From Fodinibius sediminis (lineage in GTDB: Bacteria > Bacteroidota > Rhodothermia > Balneolales > Balneolaceae), in assembly GCF_900182555.1 (NCBI RefSeq), contig NZ_FXTH01000014.1, positions 36,785 through 100,784 on the forward strand: DNA of 64,000 nucleotides. Direction: 5' to 3'. A program made the position numbers and the translations under genes. The notes below the pieces were generated by a model, which did not search any database, was not told the origin of the DNA, and saw only the letters and a list, made by a program, of their open reading frames with translations. Positions 1 to 7,640 of this stretch are shown here, piece after piece; position 1 is the first letter of the stretch; each line of letters opens with the position of its first letter.

Positions 1-59
1 AACCAAACTTTGGCATTTCAGTATTATTCCCGATAACTGTTATCTGCTGCCAAACCTAA

Positions 60-597
60 ACTGAGGGCTTCTTACAGCATAAATATGTACTGGAAGATGA
101 CTCCTGTTCCGACAACCAGGAAGGACAGCTGGTGAATCCCGGCCACGGCATAGTGGCCATACGGTTTATCATAGGGATCGGACGAAGGCGAGAAGACCAG
201 AAACTCATTGAACATGCAACCGACATCACTCTCGATTTACTCAACTTTAGCTGGGACTTCGCGTATGGCGGCAGTTATTATTTCCTGGATGCTCACAAAC
301 ATCTGCCCCTCCAGCTGGAATGGACCCAAAAACTATGGTGGACTCATCTGGATAAGCTTATTGCTCTTGCCCGAAGTTAGCTGTCGACCGGACGGCAAGA
401 GTGTCTAAAATGGTACCAGCAGGACCACAACTACAGCCGGGGCCACTTTGCCAATCCGCAATATGGCAAATGGTATGGCTACCTGAATCGACGGCCAAAC
501 GCTATACGACACTTAAGAGGTGCGCTATTTTCACCTGCCGCGCGCCCTTTTCGAATGCTGGCAGACATTCGAAAAGATGACGCGCCGGGCACATTAG
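60..597 (+). pseudogene. N-acylglucosamine 2-epimerase (AGE) family pseudogene, C-terminal part
   Basis: One frame is open from about 60 and reads into family-typical stretches: NPGHGIVAIRFI, then KLIEHATDITLDLL, then QLEWTQKLWWTHLDKLIALA. It is interrupted by an in-frame TAG at 378-380, at a place where relatives usually have an aromatic residue. The same frame resumes (LTGR-like segment, WYGYLNRR at about 471-494). Between about 497 and 517 the frame changes, and the match continues as FHLPRALFECWQTFEKM to a stop at 595-597. The N-terminal half is missing: a stop at 57-59 closes the frame and nothing upstream is recognisable. AGE enzymes interconvert N-acetylglucosamine and N-acetylmannosamine or epimerise cellobiose. 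One nonsense codon plus one frame change make a functional product unlikely. Confidence 0.8.
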
Positions 598-650
598 CAA
601 ACACCCCGGACAGGCGCAAACAGATGGTATGAATCAAACAGCCAGGGCTG

Positions 651-1358
651 TCAGTCCAGGAATTTTTCAAGCTCTGCCTTCCATACCATATAGCCATTGC
701 CGTTCAGATGAAGGCCATCTTCGGTGTACTCCGGGTTCAGCTTATCCTCTGCTGTGCGCATGTCATCAAAGAGATCGATATACGTGATCCCTTTGCCGGC
801 GCACAAGCTTTTTAATCCGTCATTGACAGCCTTGATCTCGGGCAGCTTGTCGTAATGAGAGGTAAATCGGGAATAGTTATCGTTGACCGGCAGCAAACTT
901 TGAATATAGATCTCGGTACCCGGCGAATCACTCACAATCCGATCTACTATCTTTTCATAATTTGAGAGCACATAATTCACTGATCGGTCTCGCGCCAGGT
1001 CATTGACGCCAATCATAATAAATATTTTTGCTGGTTTAGACTCCGTAACCTCATCCAGGCGATACAGAACGCCGTCCGTCACATCGCCTGAAATGCCCCG
1101 GTTCTTCAGGCGGTCATTTCCAAAAAGCTCCGCCCACTCATTCCCATCGGTAATACTGTCGCCCAACAGAATAATTTCTTCATCGGCGTTGGGAAGCTGT
1201 TCAAACAAGGTCTTCTTGTGATAGTAGTAAGCGCCATAATCCGGTTTCTCATCGGCTGTTTGGCCATAACTGTATTCAGGGGTCAGCCCGCAAAGCAAAA
1301 CAACACCCGTAAGAAAGATCCCGAATAGCGACTGCGGTTTCAATAATATGCAATGCAT
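651..1358 (-). CDS. SGNH/GDSL-family esterase, secreted
   Basis: 235 residues with an N-terminal signal peptide (hydrophobic stretch about 9-24). SGNH hydrolase blocks are in order: GDSIT with nucleophile Ser68, a conserved Gly in the N-R-G-I-S-G segment, the G-V-N-D block near 117-120, and the C-terminal D-G-L-H-L with Asp214 and His217 completing the triad. The family removes acetyl or acyl groups from sugars and other small substrates; many Bacteroidota members of this length are sialate or xylan O-acetylesterases, but the substrate cannot be read here. It follows the methyltransferase gene by 20 bases on the same strand, so co-transcription is likely. It converges on the epimerase pseudogene, which hints at a former amino-sugar function. 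Confidence 0.85.
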   Translation of the reverse strand: MHCILLKPQSLFGIFLTGVVLLCGLTPEYSYGQTADEKPDYGAYYYHKKTLFEQLPNADEEIILLGDSITDGNEWAELFGNDRLKNRGISGDVTDGVLYRLDEVTESKPAKIFIMIGVNDLARDRSVNYVLSNYEKIVDRIVSDSPGTEIYIQSLLPVNDNYSRFTSHYDKLPEIKAVNDGLKSLCAGKGITYIDLFDDMRTAEDKLNPEYTEDGLHLNGNGYMVWKAELEKFLD

Positions 1359-1378
1359 AGAAAGAATTTTTAAGGGTT

Positions 1379-2209
1379 TCAGTTGTCTTCCTTCTGAGCC
1401 AATGCATAGATGCCGGCCCCTTTTTCATTGTGATCATACAGGTCCAGCCCCATCAGCAGCAGACCGACCGGCAGCATAACGATATAGTACAACGTCATTA
1501 CAGGAAGTGCCCACAAGCCGATCTTGGTAAGCCAAAGCATGGGATATTTAATCAGCCATTCCCAGGCCCGGTGGCCTTTGCTCCCATAGGTATAGGCAAT
1601 ATCCACAGGGGTAAACCCAGAAGCTTCCAGCTTCTGACGAATATCCTCCCTTGAATAGCCCGTTCGGGCATGTTCGTCTACAAACGATTCGTCCTCCCCC
1701 GCATCCTCCTTCGAATAGATGGAAGGAGAATGCATCAGGAAGTAGCCATCGGACTTCAGTGCCCGGTTGATATTGCGCATAACCTGTTCATCTTCTTCAA
1801 TATGCTCCAGCACATCAATACATATCACAAAATCAAAATCAGAGACGGCATCCAGCGCCAGCAGGTTCTGTTGCTCAAAAGAAATACGATCCCGGGCTAT
1901 CTCCTGTTCAAAATAGTGTCGGCAATCCCGCAGATAATCCTCCTTGACATCCACGGCATGGACGGTCACACGGGAAAATTGATGAAGGATAAAGCGGTCA
2001 TACTGGCCAAATCCGGCGCCTGCATCCAGCATCCGCCAGTGTCCCTGCCGGTCAAGGGGGGCGGCATATTGCTTTAGCAGCCGCCGTACATACCAGCTGC
2101 GCAGGAAAAAGAGGTCCAGCAGCTTGTAGAAGAGGGTCCGCAGCCCCCGGCTCTTTCGAATGATACTGGCAAAGCGGTCTTTAACCGGATCGTAAGCGAT
2201 ACGACTCAT
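1379..2209 (-). CDS. class I SAM-dependent methyltransferase with C-terminal membrane segment
   Basis: 276 residues. The SAM-binding motif I is M-L-D-A-G-A-G-F-G-Q near residues 59-68, followed by an acidic residue closing beta-2 (H-A-V-D-V-K) and the motif IV region D-F-V-I-C-I-D-V-L-E-H-I-E near 130-142. This is typical of ubiE/methyltransferase-11-type enzymes. The last 60 residues contain one or two hydrophobic stretches (around 222-258), so the protein is probably membrane-attached. It lies 31 bases downstream of a lipid-linked-type glycosyltransferase, suggesting a role in envelope glycan or lipid modification; the acceptor is unknown. Confidence 0.8.
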   Translation of the reverse strand: MSRIAYDPVKDRFASIIRKSRGLRTLFYKLLDLFFLRSWYVRRLLKQYAAPLDRQGHWRMLDAGAGFGQYDRFILHQFSRVTVHAVDVKEDYLRDCRHYFEQEIARDRISFEQQNLLALDAVSDFDFVICIDVLEHIEEDEQVMRNINRALKSDGYFLMHSPSIYSKEDAGEDESFVDEHARTGYSREDIRQKLEASGFTPVDIAYTYGSKGHRAWEWLIKYPMLWLTKIGLWALPVMTLYYIVMLPVGLLLMGLDLYDHNEKGAGIYALAQKEDN

Positions 2210-2240
2210 GTATATCTAAAAGTCTTGGATGTTAATATCT

Positions 2241-3182
2241 TCACGACCTCTTGATCCCAATGGACTCCTTGATGTTCGGCCGTTGCTGTTTTTCATTCCG
2301 TTTCTGGATCAGCTCGCCCAGGAAGCCGATAGAGAAAATCTGGGCCCCCAGCACCATCAGCATGACACCGAAGAGCAACAGGGGTCGATCATCAAGATTT
2401 GCACCAAAAAACAGTTTTTCAATCGTCAGGTAACCATTGATAATACCCCCTATAAAAAGAAAAAGAAAACCAAGCGTCCCGAAAAAGTGCATCGGGCGCT
2501 GCAGATAGCGGTTAACAAACAGGAGTGTCAAAAGATCCAGGAATCCATGCATGAAACGTGAGAGACCAAACTTTGTCTCCCCATACTTGCGCGCATGATG
2601 CTTTACCACCTTTTCCTCGATGCGGTCGTACCCCTCCAGCTTTGCCAGGAATGGGATATAGCGGTGCAGCTCGCCATAGAGGTGAATATGCTCTATCACC
2701 TCCCTGCGATACACTTTGAGTCCACAGTTGAAGTCGTTCAGATCGATACCTGTGAAAAGCGACGTCACCCTGTTAAAAAATCGGGAAGGAATGGTCTTGG
2801 TTACCGGGTCGTGCCGAGTTTTTTTCCACCCACTCACCAGGTCCAGCTGCCGCTCTTTAAGCTGCTGCAGCATCGCGGGGATCTCAAAGGGATCATCCTG
2901 CAGGTCGGCATCCATCGTTGCAATATATCTGCCGCGGGCCTTCTCAAAACCAACCTGCAGCGCCGTACTTTTGCCGTAATTGCGCTTGAGCTGAATCCCT
3001 TTGACCCAGGAACACTGCCGGGTTGCCTTTTTGACCTCTGTCCACGACTGATCTGAGGAACCATCGTCCACAAAAATAAGCTCAATCGAAGATAAATCAG
3101 CCAATGCCTCTTTTACCCGGTCCGTCAATTCCATAATAGATTGCTGCTCATTATACAGGGGCACAATCACACTAAGTTCCAT
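2241..3182 (-). CDS. family 2 glycosyltransferase, DPM1/undecaprenyl-phosphate type
   Basis: 313 residues from the ATG at 3182. A TTG ten codons upstream (3212) is the alternative, but M-E-L-S-V-I-V-P-L-Y-N-E is the classic GT2 beginning. GT-A motifs: VDDGSSD (about 39-45), the DXD-like D-A-D-L-Q-D-D (about 90-96), then the acceptor-loop region. Two hydrophobic segments close the protein (about 223-250 and 258-285), as in polyprenyl-phosphate mannosyl/glucosyltransferases of the GtrB/ArnC group. The likely reaction is transfer of a sugar from a nucleotide donor to polyprenyl phosphate on the cytoplasmic face. It is first in a run with a methyltransferase and an SGNH esterase, which could tailor the same envelope glycan (inference). 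Confidence 0.85.
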   Translation of the reverse strand: MELSVIVPLYNEQQSIMELTDRVKEALADLSSIELIFVDDGSSDQSWTEVKKATRQCSWVKGIQLKRNYGKSTALQVGFEKARGRYIATMDADLQDDPFEIPAMLQQLKERQLDLVSGWKKTRHDPVTKTIPSRFFNRVTSLFTGIDLNDFNCGLKVYRREVIEHIHLYGELHRYIPFLAKLEGYDRIEEKVVKHHARKYGETKFGLSRFMHGFLDLLTLLFVNRYLQRPMHFFGTLGFLFLFIGGIINGYLTIEKLFFGANLDDRPLLLFGVMLMVLGAQIFSIGFLGELIQKRNEKQQRPNIKESIGIKRS

Positions 3183-3241
3183 TCCAGATTTATGTGGAGA
3201 CTGTACAGACAATAGTTTCTTATTTATTTTATGACAAAGAG

Positions 3242-3271
3242 TTAGAAAAAATCCCTCAGATCATGTATAAT
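3242..3271 (+). promoter_or_regulatory. possible promoter of the MerR gene
   Basis: A perfect TATAAT lies at 3266-3271, about 30 bases before the MerR start. A weak -35 (TTAGAA, 3242-3247) sits 18 bases upstream. The placement in the gap between divergent genes fits. The -35 match is poor. Confidence 0.4.
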
Positions 3272-3301
3272 TAGCAATAAAGATACGCTTTTAGATCAGC
3301 T

Positions 3302-3625
3302 ATGAAAAAACTTTATTATTCCATCGGCGAAGTCAGTGAGATCACGGAGGTTGATGCGCATGTACTGCGCTACTGGGAATCGGTCTTTGACGAACTCAGT
3401 CCCAAAAAAAATAAAGCAGGAAATCGCACCTATAAGGAAAATGATATTGAGATAATTTTAAAACTCAAAGAACTGATTCAGGAAAAAAAATACAGCACAA
3501 AAGGTGCTCAACAGGTCCTGAAACAGGAAGGAGCAGCCGGAGAAGATGAGAAAGTGCCGGTAGCACTAAAAAAAGATCTCAAAGAGATGCGTGTTTTCCT
3601 AAAAAACCTGCTCGAAAAACTCTGA
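3302..3625 (+). CDS. small MerR-family transcriptional regulator
   Basis: 107 residues. The N-terminal MerR winged-helix domain reads Y-S-I-G-E-V-S at 6-12, then the V-L-R-Y-W-E block at about 21-26 and the G-N-R-T-Y wing at about 40-44. The family normally has a longer C-terminal effector domain and coiled coil. Here only a short helical tail follows, similar to the compact MerR proteins of about 110 residues common in Bacteroidota, so it probably binds DNA without a metal or drug sensor. It is divergent from the glycosyltransferase gene and 14 bases from the convergent end of the TPR lipoprotein gene. The target is unknown. Confidence 0.85.
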   Translation: MKKLYYSIGEVSEITEVDAHVLRYWESVFDELSPKKNKAGNRTYKENDIEIILKLKELIQEKKYSTKGAQQVLKQEGAAGEDEKVPVALKKDLKEMRVFLKNLLEKL

Positions 3626-3639
3626 TGCTTCCAAAAGCA

Positions 3640-6189
3640 CTACGGATTTACCGGAAAAGAGAAACGGCAGCGCAGCTCGGAGACCGGTTCCTTCACCGGA
3701 ATAGCTTCGAACCGTAACTCCTCAAATGAAGCCTCCAGCACCTCCTCGATGCCTAGTGAGGTTCGGGGCGAAGTTAGCTCATACGATAGTACCCTTCCCT
3801 TCTTATCTACCACAAAAGTATACGTTATTTCTCCCGAGACCGTACCTTCCCGTACCTTCGATGGCCAGGCCACCGACGACAGAAAGTTATCCAGGCCCTG
3901 TGCTACCTTCAGCTCAACGCCGTAATCATCACAAGTGGGACCCGGCAGCCGGTCGGGCACCGTGATCTCAGACTGCAGCCTTTTAATATCCGGGTAATAT
4001 GGTGAGTCAGGGAAAACGCTCGTATGCTCCGACAGCACCGCCTGTACGCTATCCCAGCGCGTTGTCGTATAGCGCAGCTCTTTCAGCGGAATGATTCCCG
4101 ATGAATCAGCGTCGGGAGTAACCAGGCTGGCTTCCAGCAGGTCGTCTAGCCACTGGAAAACCCTGGCCTGCTCAATATACCTCCGGATCCCCCGGTAGTG
4201 AATATGGGGAGCGAGTGCTGAAGAACGGTGATCCAGGGCCAGCAGGCGGAGGCGGAGCCCTGCGAGCGAATCGCCCGATGCTTCGATCAACCGGAACTGA
4301 CGCCGCAAAGCCTGCGTACTGTCGGGTTCTGAAATTATGGCCTTGCCGTTCTGCTTTTTTAACAAGCGGGCATATTCGCTGTCGGGATAAGCCGAAAGAG
4401 TTTGCTGTCTCCAATGACGAAGACTGTCGATAGGACCGGCAGAGCGAAAAACTTCCGTAAGGGCATACATAGCCCGTGGGAGCACGGTGGGATTATGGTT
4501 GCTGTGAATCACTTTCTGATAGTAATACCGGGCGCTATCGGCATTGTTCAGGTCCAAAAAGAATACATTGCCCATCTGATAATAATAGGACGCCCGTTCT
4601 GCCAGTAACTGGTCACGCTCTGCCGTAGTGCGGGGAATATCATCCACATCAAGGGGACTTCCTTCAGGTACTTCCCTCCCTTCGCCGTCGAACACCAGCC
4701 TCTGTACTTCTTCGGCCCTTTGACCGGTCGCCTGGCTGACCGCCTCCCTTCTTCTCCAGTTATCAGCCAATGGGCGATCGCCCCAGATAATTCTGAACTC
4801 GGCTTTCCCCTGGTTGACGAGTCGCTGACTTCGGTGATTCAAGAATCCATAAATAGCAGAACGGTTGGTGCTGTCCGCCTCGTCCGGCAGAGCTGGCTGA
4901 TTCATGATCCTTTCATCAGAACGCTCCCGCTGCTCCAGCAACTTCCGGCGCCGGGCCGCCCGAATCCTATTTATAAGTGAGTCCTGTTTTTCCTGTGTAA
5001 GTGTACCCATCCATAAGAGACTGTCAATGCGCTGAATGGACTGTTTTATATCGGTATACTGCCCGAAAGCCTCGGCGAGCACAGCCGCATCCTCTTCAGA
5101 AGCCTCAACCGGGGTTTCCCGCAGCGAAGCAGAGGTATCAAAATGAGCCGCAGCCGTTTCATAGTTCTTGTAAACTTCACTGTTTAGCTGCCCCAGCTGG
5201 TAATGAACAAGCGCTTTCAGGCTTCGCGACTCCATCGGCCGGTTCCCATACAGCAGGGTTCGGTACCGCTCTTCAGCCTCCCCGGTTTTGCCTTCCATCT
5301 GCAGGGTGCGGGCAATCTCAACCTTCAGTGATTCTGCCCGCACCACATATTTGTCGTTGTTGAGCAATTGCTGGTATATTGACCGGGCGCCCCCCGGATT
5401 CTCCAGCTGTCGAAAAACTTCTGCCTGCTTAACCTGCGACCAGTACTCATATTCAACCCCCGGATAGTAGGACGAGACCTGCCCGAAAGCGTAAGATGCC
5501 TCTCCCAGTCGGCCCTGTCGCTCCAACAGCTGGCCATATAAAAAAAATGCAGGTCCCCTCACCTTTCGGTCTGACAGGTTCTTGAGGGCTGCAGAAAGCC
5601 AGTCTGAAGCCTGTTTCCAGTGCTCGAGCATTGTGTGGTGCTCTGCAACCAAGACCTGCAGCTTTCCTCGTTCTTCAGCAGGCCATTCAGGGGGGTATTG
5701 ACTCAGGATATCTTCAAGATAGCGAATACCCTGGCTGTGTGTGCCCATCTCCAGCATTGTGCGTCCCTTCCAAAATATCATCTGGCGCCGCATCGGCGGG
5801 GAAATATCTGAATTCCCAAGCCGCTCAAACCATTTCATAGCCGTGGCATAATCTTCCAGATAATAGTAAGATTTGCCCATCAGAAGCACCGCATCGTCGA
5901 CCCAGCGCGACTCCGGGTGATGACGCAGAAGACGGGTGCATTTAGCAATGGCTTGCCCAAAAGATTCCCTTCCCGCCGATACAGGAGCGGGATACACCCG
6001 CTCGGGGCGGTCGGGATTCAGCGACCGGGATTGATCCAGTATCGCTTGCCGGCCTTCGTTAAAATATTCTTTTGCATTATAAAAGGTATTATAATAGGCT
6101 TTAAAATCATTCCACCCACTTTTTAATGTCTTTCCACATCCTGAAAGCAATACCCCTCCCAAAAACATAAGTAGCAATACTCGGCTCAT
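3640..6189 (-). CDS. large TPR lipoprotein with C-terminal TonB-like domain
   Basis: 849 residues. The N-terminus is a lipoprotein signal (L-L-S-G-C, Cys18). Residues about 60-370 and 540-640 contain tetratricopeptide-like helical pairs. Just after the Cys, the F-K-A-Y-Y-N-T-F-Y-N-A-K-E-Y-F segment recalls the start of SprE/PorW-type lipoproteins of gliding and type IX secretion. The last 90 residues (about 760-849) read like a TonB C-terminal fold (P-S-K-V-R-E-G-T-V-S-G-E-I, then Y-T-F-V-V-D-K-K-G-R-V). The lipid anchor argues against classical inner-membrane TonB energy transduction; a periplasmic scaffold role is more likely. No type IX genes are nearby. Confidence 0.7.
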   Translation of the reverse strand: MSRVLLLMFLGGVLLSGCGKTLKSGWNDFKAYYNTFYNAKEYFNEGRQAILDQSRSLNPDRPERVYPAPVSAGRESFGQAIAKCTRLLRHHPESRWVDDAVLLMGKSYYYLEDYATAMKWFERLGNSDISPPMRRQMIFWKGRTMLEMGTHSQGIRYLEDILSQYPPEWPAEERGKLQVLVAEHHTMLEHWKQASDWLSAALKNLSDRKVRGPAFFLYGQLLERQGRLGEASYAFGQVSSYYPGVEYEYWSQVKQAEVFRQLENPGGARSIYQQLLNNDKYVVRAESLKVEIARTLQMEGKTGEAEERYRTLLYGNRPMESRSLKALVHYQLGQLNSEVYKNYETAAAHFDTSASLRETPVEASEEDAAVLAEAFGQYTDIKQSIQRIDSLLWMGTLTQEKQDSLINRIRAARRRKLLEQRERSDERIMNQPALPDEADSTNRSAIYGFLNHRSQRLVNQGKAEFRIIWGDRPLADNWRRREAVSQATGQRAEEVQRLVFDGEGREVPEGSPLDVDDIPRTTAERDQLLAERASYYYQMGNVFFLDLNNADSARYYYQKVIHSNHNPTVLPRAMYALTEVFRSAGPIDSLRHWRQQTLSAYPDSEYARLLKKQNGKAIISEPDSTQALRRQFRLIEASGDSLAGLRLRLLALDHRSSALAPHIHYRGIRRYIEQARVFQWLDDLLEASLVTPDADSSGIIPLKELRYTTTRWDSVQAVLSEHTSVFPDSPYYPDIKRLQSEITVPDRLPGPTCDDYGVELKVAQGLDNFLSSVAWPSKVREGTVSGEITYTFVVDKKGRVLSYELTSPRTSLGIEEVLEASFEELRFEAIPVKEPVSELRCRFSFPVNP

Positions 6190-6510
6190 CCTTGCGGCTG
6201 ATTTGTAACCTCTGTTGACCCGGGACAGTGTTCGAATCTGACTCCAATTTCGATCCCACCTAAATTTTAACAGTTTTTGTACCCGATTGCAGATATTTTT
6301 TATGCCTCACCGGCTGGCAAACTCCAGCCTGTCCTCTCTCTTCAGCCGCCGGTATAACCACCTAATCATGGACAAGTTACGTAATAAGTAAATCAGAAAA
6401 AGATAAATCATGTATTTAAAATGTTATCCTCCGGCAAACCTGCTTTTACTTCCTTCACCTTTTCCCTAAGTTATCCAGCAAATTGCCATATTCAATATCA
6501 TCGTATTTCC
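6190..6510. other. intergenic region between divergent genes
   Basis: About 320 bases separate the TPR lipoprotein (minus) from the metallo-hydrolase (plus). It should hold both promoters. I see AT-rich stretches near 6377-6420 but no convincing -35/-10 pair, repeat or RNA. A longer reading of the metallo-hydrolase from 6421 is possible but its extra 30 residues look non-coding. Confidence 0.5.
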
Positions 6511-7395
6511 ATGCCCCTTTCAAAGCTGTCATTTGGCCCTTTTCATTTACATACTATTGAAACGGGGCATTTCCGCCTTGATGGCGGTGCCATGTTCGGT
6601 GTTGTCCCCAAGACCCTGTGGGCACGTTTTATCGAGGTAGACGACAAAAACCGTATTCCCATGGCAATGCGGTGTCTGCTGATCACTTCCGAGAACACCG
6701 GTCGAACGTACCTTGTCGACAATGGGTGCGGAACCAAGTTTGATCAAAAGTTTGAGGATATTTATCAGCTCGACTACTCTCAACACACCTTGAATAATTC
6801 GCTGGAAGAACACGGTTTTACTCCGAATGACGTTACGGACCTTATTTTCTCGCACCTCCATTTCGATCACTGTGGCGGTACAACCTTCTATAACAGCCAG
6901 GGCAACCTCAAACACACCTTCCCAAATGCCACCTACCATATTACTAAAAAACACCTGGAGACCGCTACTCATCCGAATGCGCGTGAAAGCGCCAGTTTTC
7001 TGCCCGATAATATTACCCCCATTGCCAATTGGAAAAGGCTGAATACCGTTGAAGAACATCACCGGTATGAAGAGGGGCTTGATGCTCTTGCCGTCAACGG
7101 ACATACGCTCGGCCAGCAACTACCCAAAATAACCGTTGGTGACCAGACGATAGTTTTTATGGCTGACCTGATTCCCACACACGTCCACCTGCCTCTTCCC
7201 TGGGTTATGGGCTATGACATGTATCCCGTGCAGACCCTTCATGAAAAAGAAAGAATCCTGGACCAGGCCGTTGAAGAGAACTGGTATCTTTTTTTGGAGC
7301 ATGATGCAACAGAGGAGGTTATAACCATTCAGAAGGAGCAGGGCAAATACCGTGTCAAGGAACGGCTTTCCCTTGGCGAGATTCCTTCTGTGTAA
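6511..7395 (+). CDS. MBL-fold metallo-hydrolase
   Basis: 294 residues from the ATG at 6511. The metallo-beta-lactamase signature H-L-H-F-D-H (His115, His117, Asp119, His120) is complete, and further metal ligands appear at N-G-H-T-L-G, A-D-L-I-P-T-H and the late L-E-H-D. This pattern matches the lactonase/YtnP-like branch (N-acyl homoserine lactonase-like), whose members hydrolyse lactones or small esters with two zinc ions. No signal peptide is visible, so it is cytoplasmic. It stands alone and nothing nearby points to the substrate. Confidence 0.8.
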   Translation: MPLSKLSFGPFHLHTIETGHFRLDGGAMFGVVPKTLWARFIEVDDKNRIPMAMRCLLITSENTGRTYLVDNGCGTKFDQKFEDIYQLDYSQHTLNNSLEEHGFTPNDVTDLIFSHLHFDHCGGTTFYNSQGNLKHTFPNATYHITKKHLETATHPNARESASFLPDNITPIANWKRLNTVEEHHRYEEGLDALAVNGHTLGQQLPKITVGDQTIVFMADLIPTHVHLPLPWVMGYDMYPVQTLHEKERILDQAVEENWYLFLEHDATEEVITIQKEQGKYRVKERLSLGEIPSV

Positions 7396-7640
7396 TATGC
7401 CGTGCTGACCTTCTGCATTCAGGAAAATAATCCAGGCAGCGACATGACACCCCATAGGTCCTGCATTCCTGCAGGAGGGAAATAAAAATCCTTGTGGAAC
7501 TTCTTGCGCCGGCCTTTCATATAACGTCTGGGTGCCCCTGTCCGGTAAAATACATGATTAAATTCAGAATGTAAGTTTACCTTGAAATTCATTAATTTGT
7601 CCGCTTACAAAAATTTAATATTAACAAGATTAGAAACTCA

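Noticed and set aside
132..408. Two small plus-strand genes at the window start
   Set aside because: They are pieces and shifted frames of one degraded AGE-family gene.
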